From Pseudomonadota bacterium (lineage in GTDB: Bacteria > Pseudomonadota > Gammaproteobacteria > Steroidobacterales > Woeseiaceae), in NCBI GenBank assembly GCA_022564475.1, contig JADFLJ010000005.1, positions 1-34,342 on the forward strand: a stretch of DNA of 34,342 bases. Direction: 5' to 3'. Of this stretch, positions 1-9,680 are shown piece after piece. The stretch's first letter is position 1, and each line of letters begins with the position of its first letter. Below the pieces are notes generated by a model. It did no database searches. It was not told the DNA's origin and was given only the letters and a program-made list of their open reading frames with translations. The position numbers were made by a program, and so were the translations under genes.

Positions 1-1
1 A

Positions 2-349
2 GAGCATGGCAAGGAAAAGTTGGCGCGCGGCATTTGGGTGTCTGTATTCCCCGAAGGCACGCGCATGCCGCCGGGCGAGACGCGTAGATATGGTTCCAGC
101 GGTGCGGCTTTAGCCCGCGAAGCGGGCGTGAAAATTCTGCCCATCGCGCATAACGCCGGCGATCTCTGGCAGCGGCGCAGCTTCATCAAGCGCCCTGGAA
201 CCGTGCGGGTCAGGATAGGACCGCTCATCGACCCTGCTGAGCGGCCACCCAAAGAGGTCAACCTGATTGTACAACGGTGGATTGAAACTCAAATGCACGA
301 GATCAGCTCGGCGTACAAAGACAAGTACGCCCAGCCGTCTCCGGATTAA
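2..349 (+). CDS. plsC: 1-acyl-sn-glycerol-3-phosphate acyltransferase, C-terminal fragment (5' end outside window)
   Basis: The frame is open from the first bases of the window, so the gene starts upstream; only the last 115 or so residues are present. The fragment carries the FPEGTR motif typical of the PlsC/LPLAT family (the block that binds glycerol-3-phosphate), followed by G-x-x-x-LAREAGVKILPIAHN, which matches the family's usual region after that motif. PlsC enzymes acylate lysophosphatidic acid to phosphatidic acid at the inner membrane. The HxxxxD catalytic motif would lie upstream and cannot be checked. The gene is convergent with the metallopeptidase gene, with only 3 bp between their stop codons, and no terminator hairpin is visible between them. 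Confidence 0.88.
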   Translation, partial: EHGKEKLARGIWVSVFPEGTRMPPGETRRYGSSGAALAREAGVKILPIAHNAGDLWQRRSFIKRPGTVRVRIGPLIDPAERPPKEVNLIVQRWIETQMHEISSAYKDKYAQPSPD

Positions 350-352
350 CGC

Positions 353-2404
353 TTACCAGATCTTGACGCGATCCTCGGGGGCGAGATAGAGCTCGTCGTC
401 CTCACTGATATCAAACGCCTCATACCACTCCGGTACGTTACGAACAGCACCGTTGGCTCGATACATCGACGGCGCGTGCGGGTTGGTTTGAATCAGGTTA
501 CGCAGTGCGTCGTCACGATACTTGTTGCGCCAGACCTGCGCATAACCGAGGAACACGCGCTGCACGCCCGTGAAGCCATCTATGACGGGTGGCTCTTCGC
601 CCTTAAGTGACATCTTGTAAGCCAGCAAACCGATCGTAATTCCACCGAGATCACCAATGTTCTCGCCCAGCGTGAATTCGCCGTTAACATTCAGGTCGTC
701 GAACGGTGCGAACGCTGCGTACTGTGCAACAAGTCGGTCCGTCCGCTTCTCGAACTCGGCACGATCTTCATCGGTCCACCAGTTACGCAATACGCCGTCG
801 CCATCAAAGCGACTACCCGAATCGTCAAAACCGTGACCAATTTCGTGGCCGATTACAGCGCCGATCGCGCCGTAATTGACGGCATCGTCTGCATCGAGGT
901 TGAAGAACGGTGGTTGCAGGATGGCGGCCGGGAAAACGATCTCGTTAAGCGGCGGATTGTAATACGCGTTCACGGTTTGCGGCGTCATGCCCCATTCAGT
1001 GCGATCGACCTCATCGCCGCGGCGGTTCGCATCGCGTTCGAAATCGACCAGCGCGGCGCGCTGCATGTTGCCGAAGTAATCGTCCACCTCGATGTTCAGC
1101 GCCGAGTAGTCCTGCCATACATCGGGATAACCCACTTTTGGCGTGAACTTCGACAGCTTGTCGAGCGCCTGGGCCTTGGTCTCGTCTGTCATCCACTCCA
1201 GCTCGCTGATGCTTTTCTCGTAGGCTTTTACAAGATTGCCCACGAGCTCGAGCATGCGCTCCTTGGCCTCCGGCGGAAAATGCCGATCGACGTATACCTT
1301 GCCAACCACCTCGCCTAGCGAGCCGTTTACGGCGGCTGTCGCGCGTTTCCACGGCTCTTCCTGTTCTTCGGTGCCGGACAATGTCGTGCCGTAGAACGCA
1401 AAGTTTTGCGCGTCGAGTTCGGCCGTCAGCCTGCTCGCCGTTTGGTTCAGCGCGACCCACTTGAAATAGGTTTTCCAGGTATCAAGCTCGGTATCCAGAA
1501 TGATGGCGTCCAGCGCCTCCAGGTAATCCGTCGTCAGGACGATAATTCCGTCTACGTCACTGATTTTCGTCTCGGCAAGATACAGATCCCAGTTAAAATT
1601 CGGCATCAGGCCTGGCAGGTCATCAAGCGCAATCTTGTTGTAATTAACATCCCACCTCCGCGTGTCTTCCTTGAGCATTTGTTCGCCAGCCAGGCGGGTC
1701 TCGAGCGCCATGATCGTCTGAGCGGCGCCCGTGCCGTCTTCGAAGCCCGCGAGATCAAACATTTTTTCGATCTGTGCGACGTATTCCCTGCGAATTTCCA
1801 CCGACTTGTCGTCTTCATTGAAATAGAACTCGCGGTCCGGCAAGCCGAGTCCGGACTGTGCTGCATACACACCGTAGTGCGTCGGGATTTTGAAGTCTGC
1901 AAACTGGAATACGGCAAATGGTGCATCGAGTCCACGGCGAACAACCGAGCCAAAATGGGCAGCGAGATCGTCGTAGCTTTCGATCGCATCGATGCGGTCC
2001 AGTTCAGGCTGCAGCGGGCTGATGCCTTTTGCATTGCGTGTCTCCATGTCCATGTAGGACTTGTACAGGTCGCCCACTTTTTGCTCGTCGCTGCCTTTGG
2101 CGAAATCGCCGGTCGTGGACTCCTCGATAATGGCTTTCACGTTTTCGGTCGATTCGTCGCGTAACACGGTAACACCGCCGTAAGACGACTTGTCGGCCGG
2201 TATTTCTGTTTCTTCGATCCATGCTCCGTTCATGAACATGAAAAAGTCATCGCCGGGCCGGACGCTCTTGTCCATGGCGTCAATATCGATGCCTGAGACC
2301 CGCTCGACGGGTGCCGTTTCTTCGACAGCGGCCTCTGTGCTTTGCTTTTGCCCGCAGGCGGTCAATGCCGCCAGCGTTATGGCGGCAATTACATAATGTT
2401 TCAC
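353..2404 (-). CDS. M13 family (PepO/neprilysin-like) zinc metallopeptidase, lipoprotein
   Basis: This is a 683-aa zinc endopeptidase of the M13 family. The sequence shows HEIGH (about residues 520-524) and the downstream ExxxD motif ENIGD (about 581-585), which together supply the zinc ligands, plus the NAYYNP substrate-binding motif upstream of them. The N-terminus is a lipoprotein signal peptide ending in the lipobox LTAC, so the mature protein is expected to be lipid-anchored and to face the periplasm. I chose the GTG at 2404 because an AGGGGA ribosome site lies 7 nt upstream and the signal peptide starts there; an ORF 11 codons longer exists but has no such support. It is the last gene of the leftward block below gyrB and probably degrades oligopeptides. 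Confidence 0.95.
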   Translation of the reverse strand: MKHYVIAAITLAALTACGQKQSTEAAVEETAPVERVSGIDIDAMDKSVRPGDDFFMFMNGAWIEETEIPADKSSYGGVTVLRDESTENVKAIIEESTTGDFAKGSDEQKVGDLYKSYMDMETRNAKGISPLQPELDRIDAIESYDDLAAHFGSVVRRGLDAPFAVFQFADFKIPTHYGVYAAQSGLGLPDREFYFNEDDKSVEIRREYVAQIEKMFDLAGFEDGTGAAQTIMALETRLAGEQMLKEDTRRWDVNYNKIALDDLPGLMPNFNWDLYLAETKISDVDGIIVLTTDYLEALDAIILDTELDTWKTYFKWVALNQTASRLTAELDAQNFAFYGTTLSGTEEQEEPWKRATAAVNGSLGEVVGKVYVDRHFPPEAKERMLELVGNLVKAYEKSISELEWMTDETKAQALDKLSKFTPKVGYPDVWQDYSALNIEVDDYFGNMQRAALVDFERDANRRGDEVDRTEWGMTPQTVNAYYNPPLNEIVFPAAILQPPFFNLDADDAVNYGAIGAVIGHEIGHGFDDSGSRFDGDGVLRNWWTDEDRAEFEKRTDRLVAQYAAFAPFDDLNVNGEFTLGENIGDLGGITIGLLAYKMSLKGEEPPVIDGFTGVQRVFLGYAQVWRNKYRDDALRNLIQTNPHAPSMYRANGAVRNVPEWYEAFDISEDDELYLAPEDRVKIW

Positions 2405-2487
2405 TTTATATTCCCCTGTAAATGGCGCCGCCGACAATCGCGGAGCCGCTAAAATCAGACCTCTGAATAGTTGTACTTGTTGCTGAA

Positions 2488-2916
2488 TTAATCTGCGTCC
2501 GGGAGAAATATTTCGTCGCCCGGTGCGTCGCCGAGCGCCTTCAGCTCTTCGCGCTGCTCCTCTGTTATTTCATATATCGTGGATATTCGACAGCCGCGGA
2601 TTGTATCGAATCGAGCACGCAAGTAATTATTGTCTCTGCGGATATCCACCATTTCCGCTGTGATCTGGTTTTGACGCAGTTCCCAGCAGTTGCGCAGGAA
2701 CTCGACGAGATAGTCGCCCCTGCGTGTGTCGATCGATACGAAGCGATCATTGACGTAAGTGTAATGAAGCTGCTCGCGCAGACGAATCTCGGTCACCTCT
2801 TCAAGCTCGGCGGCGGCGACGTAGTCTCTAACCGCCTCTATTTCCTGCGGCATCTGCGTCGTTGAGGAACAGCCGACGATACTCAGTGCCGCTGTCAGTA
2901 CCAGTGCTTTGTTCAC
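2488..2916 (-). CDS. Small lipoprotein, tandem paralogue 3 (DUF6491-like)
   Basis: This is a 142-aa predicted lipoprotein with lipobox IVGC (Cys16). Function unknown; the pattern resembles the DUF6491 family of small gammaproteobacterial proteins, but I recall this rather than having searched. It shares a layout with the next two genes upstream: a charged alpha-helical segment (EIEAVRDYVAAAEL), an aromatic strand (LHYTYVNDRFVSI), LVEFLRNCWEL with a conserved Cys, and a final FDTIRGCRISTIYEI with a second conserved Cys. The two cysteines could form a disulfide in the periplasm. The start is GTG at 2916 with an AGAGGG ribosome site about 7 nt upstream. It lies 16 nt after paralogue 2, so the genes are probably co-transcribed. 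Confidence 0.82.
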   Translation of the reverse strand: MNKALVLTAALSIVGCSSTTQMPQEIEAVRDYVAAAELEEVTEIRLREQLHYTYVNDRFVSIDTRRGDYLVEFLRNCWELRQNQITAEMVDIRRDNNYLRARFDTIRGCRISTIYEITEEQREELKALGDAPGDEIFLPDAD

Positions 2917-2932
2917 GATTCAGCCCTCTGGT

Positions 2933-3397
2933 TTATTGCTCGTGTGATTCTGCTGCATCTATTTCGACCGCTTTAACCTCTGGTAGTTTGTAAAACATTT
3001 TGACTTTGCAGCGTCTTATCGTGTCATGAACCCGGAGAACACCTCTGTTCGCTCGTACGTCCGTCATATCAATATTAAGCCGGTCGGGATGAAGGTCTTT
3101 GCATTCCGAGACCATTTCAACGAGATGTGGCCCATTACGACCTTCTAACAGCACGAAATAGTCGTTTAGGTAGGTCCATCTTAGTGGTTCTCTGAAGAGC
3201 ACGATCCGCACTGCTTTCGGTTGGAGGTGTTCAATATAGTCACGCAACTCCTCCGCGGATGTCTTTGTCTTTTGACTGGGTGGCTGTCGCTCGTCTTGAG
3301 TTGTGCATCCAGGCATCAAGGCCATTGCCGCAAGCAGCATAAGGCCCGCTTTGCTGCGGCCAATCGAGCGCTCTCTTATGTCGTTACGGAGGCGCAT
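2933..3397 (-). CDS. Small lipoprotein, tandem paralogue 2 (DUF6491-like)
   Basis: This is a 154-aa predicted lipoprotein with lipobox MPGC (Cys31) after a long basic n-region. It is paralogous to both neighbours: LRWTYLNDYFVLLE, LVEMVSECKDL and HDTIRRCKVKMFYKL line up with the same segments of the others, including both conserved cysteines. The ATG at 3397 is preceded by AAGGAA at a 5-nt spacing and sits inside the last codons of paralogue 1 (14-nt overlap), which suggests translational coupling. A longer ORF reading from 3430 would run further into paralogue 1 and lose the signal peptide position, so I rejected it. Function is unknown. Confidence 0.8.
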   Translation of the reverse strand: MRLRNDIRERSIGRSKAGLMLLAAMALMPGCTTQDERQPPSQKTKTSAEELRDYIEHLQPKAVRIVLFREPLRWTYLNDYFVLLEGRNGPHLVEMVSECKDLHPDRLNIDMTDVRANRGVLRVHDTIRRCKVKMFYKLPEVKAVEIDAAESHEQ

Positions 3398-3821
3398 TTG
3401 GTTCCTTGGTCGGTTCGGGCAGCCCGTCACTTTCTGGTAGTACGTAGATCATCTTGATCCGGCAGCCTCTAATCGTATCGCGACGTGCGCGTATGATGTC
3501 GCGCTTGGATCGCCGGTCTACCATGTCCGTGTAAAAGATTTTCGCGCGCAGATCCACACACTCTGTATTCATTTCGATCAGGTGGTCGCCATCGTTTGCT
3601 TCCACCGTTACAAAATAGTCATTCAAATATTTCCACCGCAGCGAGTCTCTAAAGTGAATAAAGGGCAGCTCCGCAAGCATCGCTTTGTCCAAATACATGC
3701 GTACTTCCTTTTCGGACTCGCGGCTTAGCTCGCGAGCGCTTTGCTGATCTTCTTCCTGTGAAGCACACCCAAACAGCAGCGTCATACACAGCAAAAGTGA
3801 AATACTAGCGTTCATTTGCAT
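3384..3821 (-). CDS. Small lipoprotein, tandem paralogue 1 (DUF6491-like)
   Basis: This is a 145-aa predicted lipoprotein with lipobox LFGC (Cys19) and the shared family segments LRWKYLNDYFVTVE, LIEMNTECVDL and RRDTIRGCRIKMIYVL. The open frame extends upstream to 3962, but those extra residues are arginine- and cysteine-rich and overlap the real 3' coding of the GST-like gene, so I place the start at the ATG at 3821; an ATG two codons later (3815) is equally possible. No clear ribosome site precedes either. If the GST frameshift is repaired, the GST stop codon (3805-3807) overlaps this start, which would couple the two genes. Function is unknown. Confidence 0.78.
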   Translation of the reverse strand: MQMNASISLLLCMTLLFGCASQEEDQQSARELSRESEKEVRMYLDKAMLAELPFIHFRDSLRWKYLNDYFVTVEANDGDHLIEMNTECVDLRAKIFYTDMVDRRSKRDIIRARRDTIRGCRIKMIYVLPESDGLPEPTKEPNAPP

Positions 3822-3940
3822 ACATCTGTTCAACCCACGCAACGGTCCGTGGGTGGTCTTCACTCCAGCGCGCAACATCCGTCTGCATCGCTGTCGGCAG
3901 CGCGTCACGGGGCACACGCACGTCGTCCGCATGGCCTGGC
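3805..3940 (-). other. Out-of-frame continuation of the GST-like gene
   Basis: In the +1 frame after the Q-P-R-E-Y residues this segment reads PGHADDVRVPRDALP, then TDVARWSEDHPRTVAWVEQ, and ends MYANER followed by TAG. This composition suits a soluble GST C-terminal helix, unlike the arginine-rich tail of the annotated frame. Removing one base within 3930-3946 would give a 311-aa protein whose stop overlaps the first lipoprotein's start. Seen directly: the open frame and its composition. Inferred: that it belongs to the upstream protein. Confidence 0.75.
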
Positions 3941-4740
3941 GTATTCGCGTGGCTGCAACCACAGACCCGTCATCGCTGCGAATGCGATGTCCGTGAAATT
4001 GGTCGCCTCGCCGCCAAGTATAGATGCACGCCCATCCGAGAGCGTTGCTTCGGTCTCCGCCAGCAGCTCATCAATGCTGTGTTGCGCCCTGGCGTAATTT
4101 TCCGCCGTTATACGAAACGACTTTCGGATCAGAAATGCCTGCAGAGGAAATAATATTCGCAACAAGACTCGCTGCCAAACCGGCACGTCCGCGCAATGCA
4201 TGCCCCAAAGCCGTAGCGTCAGAGTGCGGTCCGCAAGCACATGATAATAAAGCCATACCTGCAGATTCACGCCGTAACGGTCGAGTCGTTTTTCCAGCTC
4301 CAGGCGTTCTGGCGTGGGTTCAAGGTGCGACACGTCAACGTCTGCGACTCCAGAATACGCGCCCCAGAGAAAACGCAGAATTTCCGGCGAGTTAGCAATT
4401 TGCGCGCGCGTGGCTCCGGTCCGAATTCTCAGCCGTGGCACGGTGCGCCCTGCAAAGTATGCGCTGAGAGTGCCACCCGAGGGTTTTTCCACATACTCGA
4501 GACCGGTTCGATCCAGGTTCCAGCGCACTTTTTCCACAAAGTGGCTTGCTGAAATCGTCTCGAGAACCAGCGCCGGAACGCGCTCCGGAAACACAAAGGC
4601 GCTGAGTGAAATCATCCAGCGCCACAACAGCATGAACAGAACCAGGCCGATCGCCGACACTACCGACAGGCCCCACACAGCAACAACGAGCGGCAGAAGA
4701 AACAGGAACGTCGTGTGCAGCAGGATTCGCTTGTCGATCA

Positions 4741-4741
<1 letters not shown>
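3905..4741 (-). CDS. Membrane-anchored glutathione S-transferase-like protein (apparent 3' frameshift)
   Basis: The protein begins with two hydrophobic helices (about residues 7-50), then a GST-like thioredoxin-fold domain (ETISASHFVEKVRWNLDRTG from about 61, cis-Pro-type segment TVPRLR near 100) and an alpha-helical C-terminal domain ending in NFTDIAFAAMTGLWLQP. GST-like proteins usually conjugate or reduce electrophiles with glutathione; the substrate is unknown. The ATG overlaps the gyrB stop by one base (TGATG), so it is translated as part of the gyrB transcript. The annotated frame gives 278 aa with an arginine- and cysteine-rich tail that looks wrong. Reading one base further along from about 3930-3946 continues a natural C-terminus to 3805. 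The gene is therefore frameshifted or carries a sequence error. Confidence 0.82.
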
Positions 4742-7182
<2,441 letters not shown>

Positions 7183-7209
7183 TCAAATTACTCAAGCGAT
7201 AACCGGCAT

Positions 7210-7218
7210 ATTGTAACA
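7210..7218 (-). promoter_or_regulatory. gyrB promoter, extended -10
   Basis: On the minus strand the sequence TGTTACAAT gives an extended -10 (TGn plus TACAAT) about 28 nt before the gyrB ATG, leaving a 5' leader of roughly 20 nt. No good -35 hexamer is seen at 16-18 nt, which is acceptable for an extended -10 promoter. This is inferred from sequence alone. Confidence 0.45.
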
Positions 7219-7297
7219 AAAGGGTGACCAGGAAGGTACGTGAAAGCCTTATTTTGTAAGGGTTTCGGCTGTTTTTTTTGGTGCCACGTCCAGCGCG

Positions 7298-8356
7298 CTA
7301 GATCCTTGTCAGAACACCGTGTTTCACGTGGAACATCGCAGGCTTTTCCGGGAAACTAAGGACGTCGGGCGCGAGGCTCGTCGCTACGATCTGAGCACGC
7401 AGGGCAAAGACCTGGCCCATTAATCGAGCCAGCGAATCCTGGTCCAGCTCTGCAGCCGGATCGTCGAGCAATAGCAACATTGGCCGCTCGAGGTGCGTTT
7501 GTACGACCTCGGTCGCCGCCAGCACCATCGAGCATGCCAGCAGTTTTTGCTGGCCCCTCGACACCAGCCTGCGCGCCTGACGCTCATCGTAGATCAGCCT
7601 GATGTCTGCGCGATGCGGCCCCACCTGCGTGCTGCCCTGCTGCAGGTCCCGCTCATACGAATCCTCGAGCGCCTCCGCAAGATTCTTTTCGCTTGGCCAG
7701 CCCGGGCGATACTCAAACCGAACCACGCCCTCCAACAATGCCGCCCCTTGTTCTTCCAGGCTCCCCCGGCAAATCTCCAGCACAGCCCGCCGCGCCTTAT
7801 CGACGCGCATGCCCAGGTCCACGAACTCAGCATTCCAGGCTTCGATGCCGGCTCCGCCGCCTTTTAACGACGCATTTCTTTGTTTCAGCGCGCGACGGAA
7901 GCGCCGCCAGCACCGTAGAAAATCATGTTCCACGTGGAACGCGATCCAGTCCAGATAGCGACGCCGCTCCTCAGGGCCGCCACCCACCAGGTTGTGGATA
8001 TCCGGATCAATGATCTGTAACGGCAGTGTTTCGGCCAGCGACGCGCTGCCCCCTGTTGCATCGCCGTCTACGCGCAACTCAAGGCCCTCGCGGCTGTTGC
8101 GCACACCGATGCTGCACAGCTGTTCGCCGCGATCCACTTTCGCGAACAACACGAATTCCCGCTCACCGTGTCGCACAAGGCTGGTCAGAGGCGCGCCGCG
8201 AAAAGACTTGCCGCGCCCCAAATACGCCAACGCCTCCAGCAAGCTCGTCTTGCCGGAGGCGTTGGCGCCGTAAATCACATTATAGTGCGCGTGGAGATTC
8301 AGCTCGGCTTTTTCAACACAGCGGAAATTTTCTACCCGGAATTCCCTGACGGCCAT
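7298..8356 (-). CDS. recF: DNA replication and repair protein RecF
   Basis: RecF is an SMC-like ATPase that helps RecO and RecR load RecA at single-strand gaps. The 352-aa protein has Walker A GANASGKTS (30-38), the signature region LVSRGQQKLLACSMVLA and Walker B LLLLDDPAAELD. I chose the ATG at 8356 because the N-terminus then reads MAVREFRVENFRCVEKAEL, as in the family; a longer frame to 8458 overlaps dnaN and adds unrelated residues. dnaN ends 19 bp upstream, so the two are co-transcribed. Two parS-like sites lie inside the coding sequence, encoding FHVKH at the C-terminus and FHVEH in the middle. Confidence 0.97.
   Translation of the reverse strand: MAVREFRVENFRCVEKAELNLHAHYNVIYGANASGKTSLLEALAYLGRGKSFRGAPLTSLVRHGEREFVLFAKVDRGEQLCSIGVRNSREGLELRVDGDATGGSASLAETLPLQIIDPDIHNLVGGGPEERRRYLDWIAFHVEHDFLRCWRRFRRALKQRNASLKGGGAGIEAWNAEFVDLGMRVDKARRAVLEICRGSLEEQGAALLEGVVRFEYRPGWPSEKNLAEALEDSYERDLQQGSTQVGPHRADIRLIYDERQARRLVSRGQQKLLACSMVLAATEVVQTHLERPMLLLLDDPAAELDQDSLARLMGQVFALRAQIVATSLAPDVLSFPEKPAMFHVKHGVLTRI
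7320..7335. promoter_or_regulatory. parS site 1 (ParB binding)
   Basis: The 16-mer TGTTTCACGTGGAACA equals the reverse complement of the widely conserved parS consensus TGTTCCACGTGAAACA at all 16 positions. ParB nucleates at parS near the origin to segregate chromosomes. It lies in the last codons of recF, about 2.2 kb from the candidate origin. Confidence 0.92.
7926..7941. promoter_or_regulatory. parS site 2 (ParB binding)
   Basis: The 16-mer TGTTCCACGTGGAACG is the fully palindromic form of parS (GTTCCAC half-sites) with one outer base changed. It lies mid-recF, 606 bp from site 1. Two sites near oriC is a normal arrangement for ParB systems. Confidence 0.8.
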
Positions 8357-8375
8357 TATAACGGCCCTGCGGCCT

Positions 8376-9473
8376 CTAAAGCCGCATTGGCATAACCACA
8401 AATTTACTGTTGTCGTTTCCGGGCTCCCGGACCAGGCAACTTGAATTACTGTCCACAACCGACAATGTCACGCTGTCTCCCTCCACGGCCCCAATCGCGT
8501 CCAGTAAATAATTGACGTTAAAGCCAATTTCAATATCGTCACCTGAATACTCAACCTCTACCTCTTCCTCGGCTTCTTCCTGTTCCGGATTGTGGGCTTG
8601 CAGGACGACACCGCTGTCGCGAATCACCAGGCGAATACCACGGTATTTTTCGTTCGACAGGATCGCTGTTCGCTGTAATGCGCTGCGTAAAGCTTCCTTG
8701 TCCGCCGTCAGTTCATTGTTCGACTCCTTGGGAATCACGCGCTCATACTCCGGGAAACGACCATCGATCAACTTCGAAGTGAAGCGAATTCCGCCTAGCT
8801 GGATCCGAATGTGATTTGTACCCAATTCAATATTCACGTTTCCTTCGCCACCCAGGAGGCGTTGCAGTTCGAGTACCCCTTTACGCGGCACGATGACCTG
8901 TTGGTCCTCCAGTTTCTCGCCATCGAGCTCGGCCTGCGACAAGGCAAGTCGGTGACCATCGGTTGCAACAGCCCTGAGAAAATTCCCATCCGTTTCCAGC
9001 AACATGCCATTGAGGTAATAACGAACATCTTGCTGTGCCATCGAAAAATGTGTTTTTTCGATCAATCTCGCCAGGACCTCTTGCGGCACCGTAATTACCT
9101 GACCGGCCTTTATGTCCTCAACGGTCGGAAACTCGGCTGCTGGTAATGTCACCAGAGAAAATTTACTGCGGCCCGATCTGATCGACAGTTTTTCCCCACT
9201 CACATTGATGCTGATCTCAGCGCCATCTGGCAGCGCCTTACATATATCCAGCAGCTTCCGACCAGAAACCGTAATCTCACCCTCCGACTCAACCGAAACC
9301 TCCGCTTTCGCAACCAGCTCGACTTCAAGATCCGTTGCCGTCACGGAGAGCTCCCCGTCTTTGGCCACCAACAAAATATTTGAAAGAATGGGCATCGTCT
9401 GCCGACGCTCAACGACGCCAATTACAGCTTGAAGGGGCTTCAGGAGCACATCGCGTGCGGCGCTCAATTTCAT
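8376..9473 (-). CDS. dnaN: DNA polymerase III beta subunit (sliding clamp)
   Basis: DnaN forms the ring-shaped dimer that tethers DNA polymerase III to the template. The 365-aa product has the usual N-terminus MKLSAARDVLLKPLQAVIGVVERRQTMPILSN and ends in the conserved FVVMPMRL, part of the clamp's partner-binding region. I placed the start at the ATG at 9473, which has AGGTGGA about 6 nt upstream; a GTG three codons earlier overlaps that ribosome site. dnaA lies 207 bp upstream across the candidate origin, and recF follows after 19 bp. There is also an insert-like acidic stretch (EQEEAEEEVEVEYSGDD) in the last third. Confidence 0.98.
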   Translation of the reverse strand: MKLSAARDVLLKPLQAVIGVVERRQTMPILSNILLVAKDGELSVTATDLEVELVAKAEVSVESEGEITVSGRKLLDICKALPDGAEISINVSGEKLSIRSGRSKFSLVTLPAAEFPTVEDIKAGQVITVPQEVLARLIEKTHFSMAQQDVRYYLNGMLLETDGNFLRAVATDGHRLALSQAELDGEKLEDQQVIVPRKGVLELQRLLGGEGNVNIELGTNHIRIQLGGIRFTSKLIDGRFPEYERVIPKESNNELTADKEALRSALQRTAILSNEKYRGIRLVIRDSGVVLQAHNPEQEEAEEEVEVEYSGDDIEIGFNVNYLLDAIGAVEGDSVTLSVVDSNSSCLVREPGNDNSKFVVMPMRL

Positions 9474-9538
9474 AGGTTCCACCTGTTAATAAATATTGAA
9501 GATATTATATTATTGTTATTATTAAGGCCCTGAAGGCC

Positions 9539-9547
9539 TGTGAATAA
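9539..9547 (-). promoter_or_regulatory. DnaA box (TTATTCACA)
   Basis: TGTGAATAA on the plus strand is TTATTCACA on the minus strand and fits TTATNCACA. It is the isolated box next to the AT-rich stretch on the dnaN side. Confidence 0.65.
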
Positions 9548-9636
9548 CTATTTTTTTCTATTTTAAATCAACTGCTTATAAGTTAAAGACAGGTCTGATA
9601 AAAACGGTATCCTTAGGCCCGGAGCTGTGTGTAAAC

Positions 9637-9680
9637 TGTGGATAAAACTTATACACCTATTTATACACTGCTTATTCACA
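9637..9680. promoter_or_regulatory. Cluster of four DnaA boxes
   Basis: Four 9-mers lie within 44 bp: 9637-9645 is TTATCCACA on the minus strand (perfect consensus); 9649-9657 TTATACACC and 9661-9669 TTATACACT on the plus strand (one mismatch each to TTATNCACA); 9672-9680 TTATTCACA on the plus strand (match). Starts are 11-12 bp apart, about one helical turn, so bound DnaA molecules would face the same side. The last box ends next to the dnaA stop codon. Confidence 0.75.

Larger units (their letters stand above)
9474..9680. other. Candidate chromosomal replication origin (oriC)
   Basis: This 207-bp gap between dnaA and dnaN contains five DnaA-box-like 9-mers and two strongly AT-rich stretches (about 9485-9525 and 9548-9600) that could be the unwinding element. 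Genes point leftward from here and rightward from rpmH, which fits bidirectional replication starting in this area. Similar box clusters were not found in the dnaA-rpmH gap. A small hairpin with stem AGGCC/GGCCT lies at about 9525-9539. Seen: boxes and base composition. Inferred: origin function. Confidence 0.75.
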
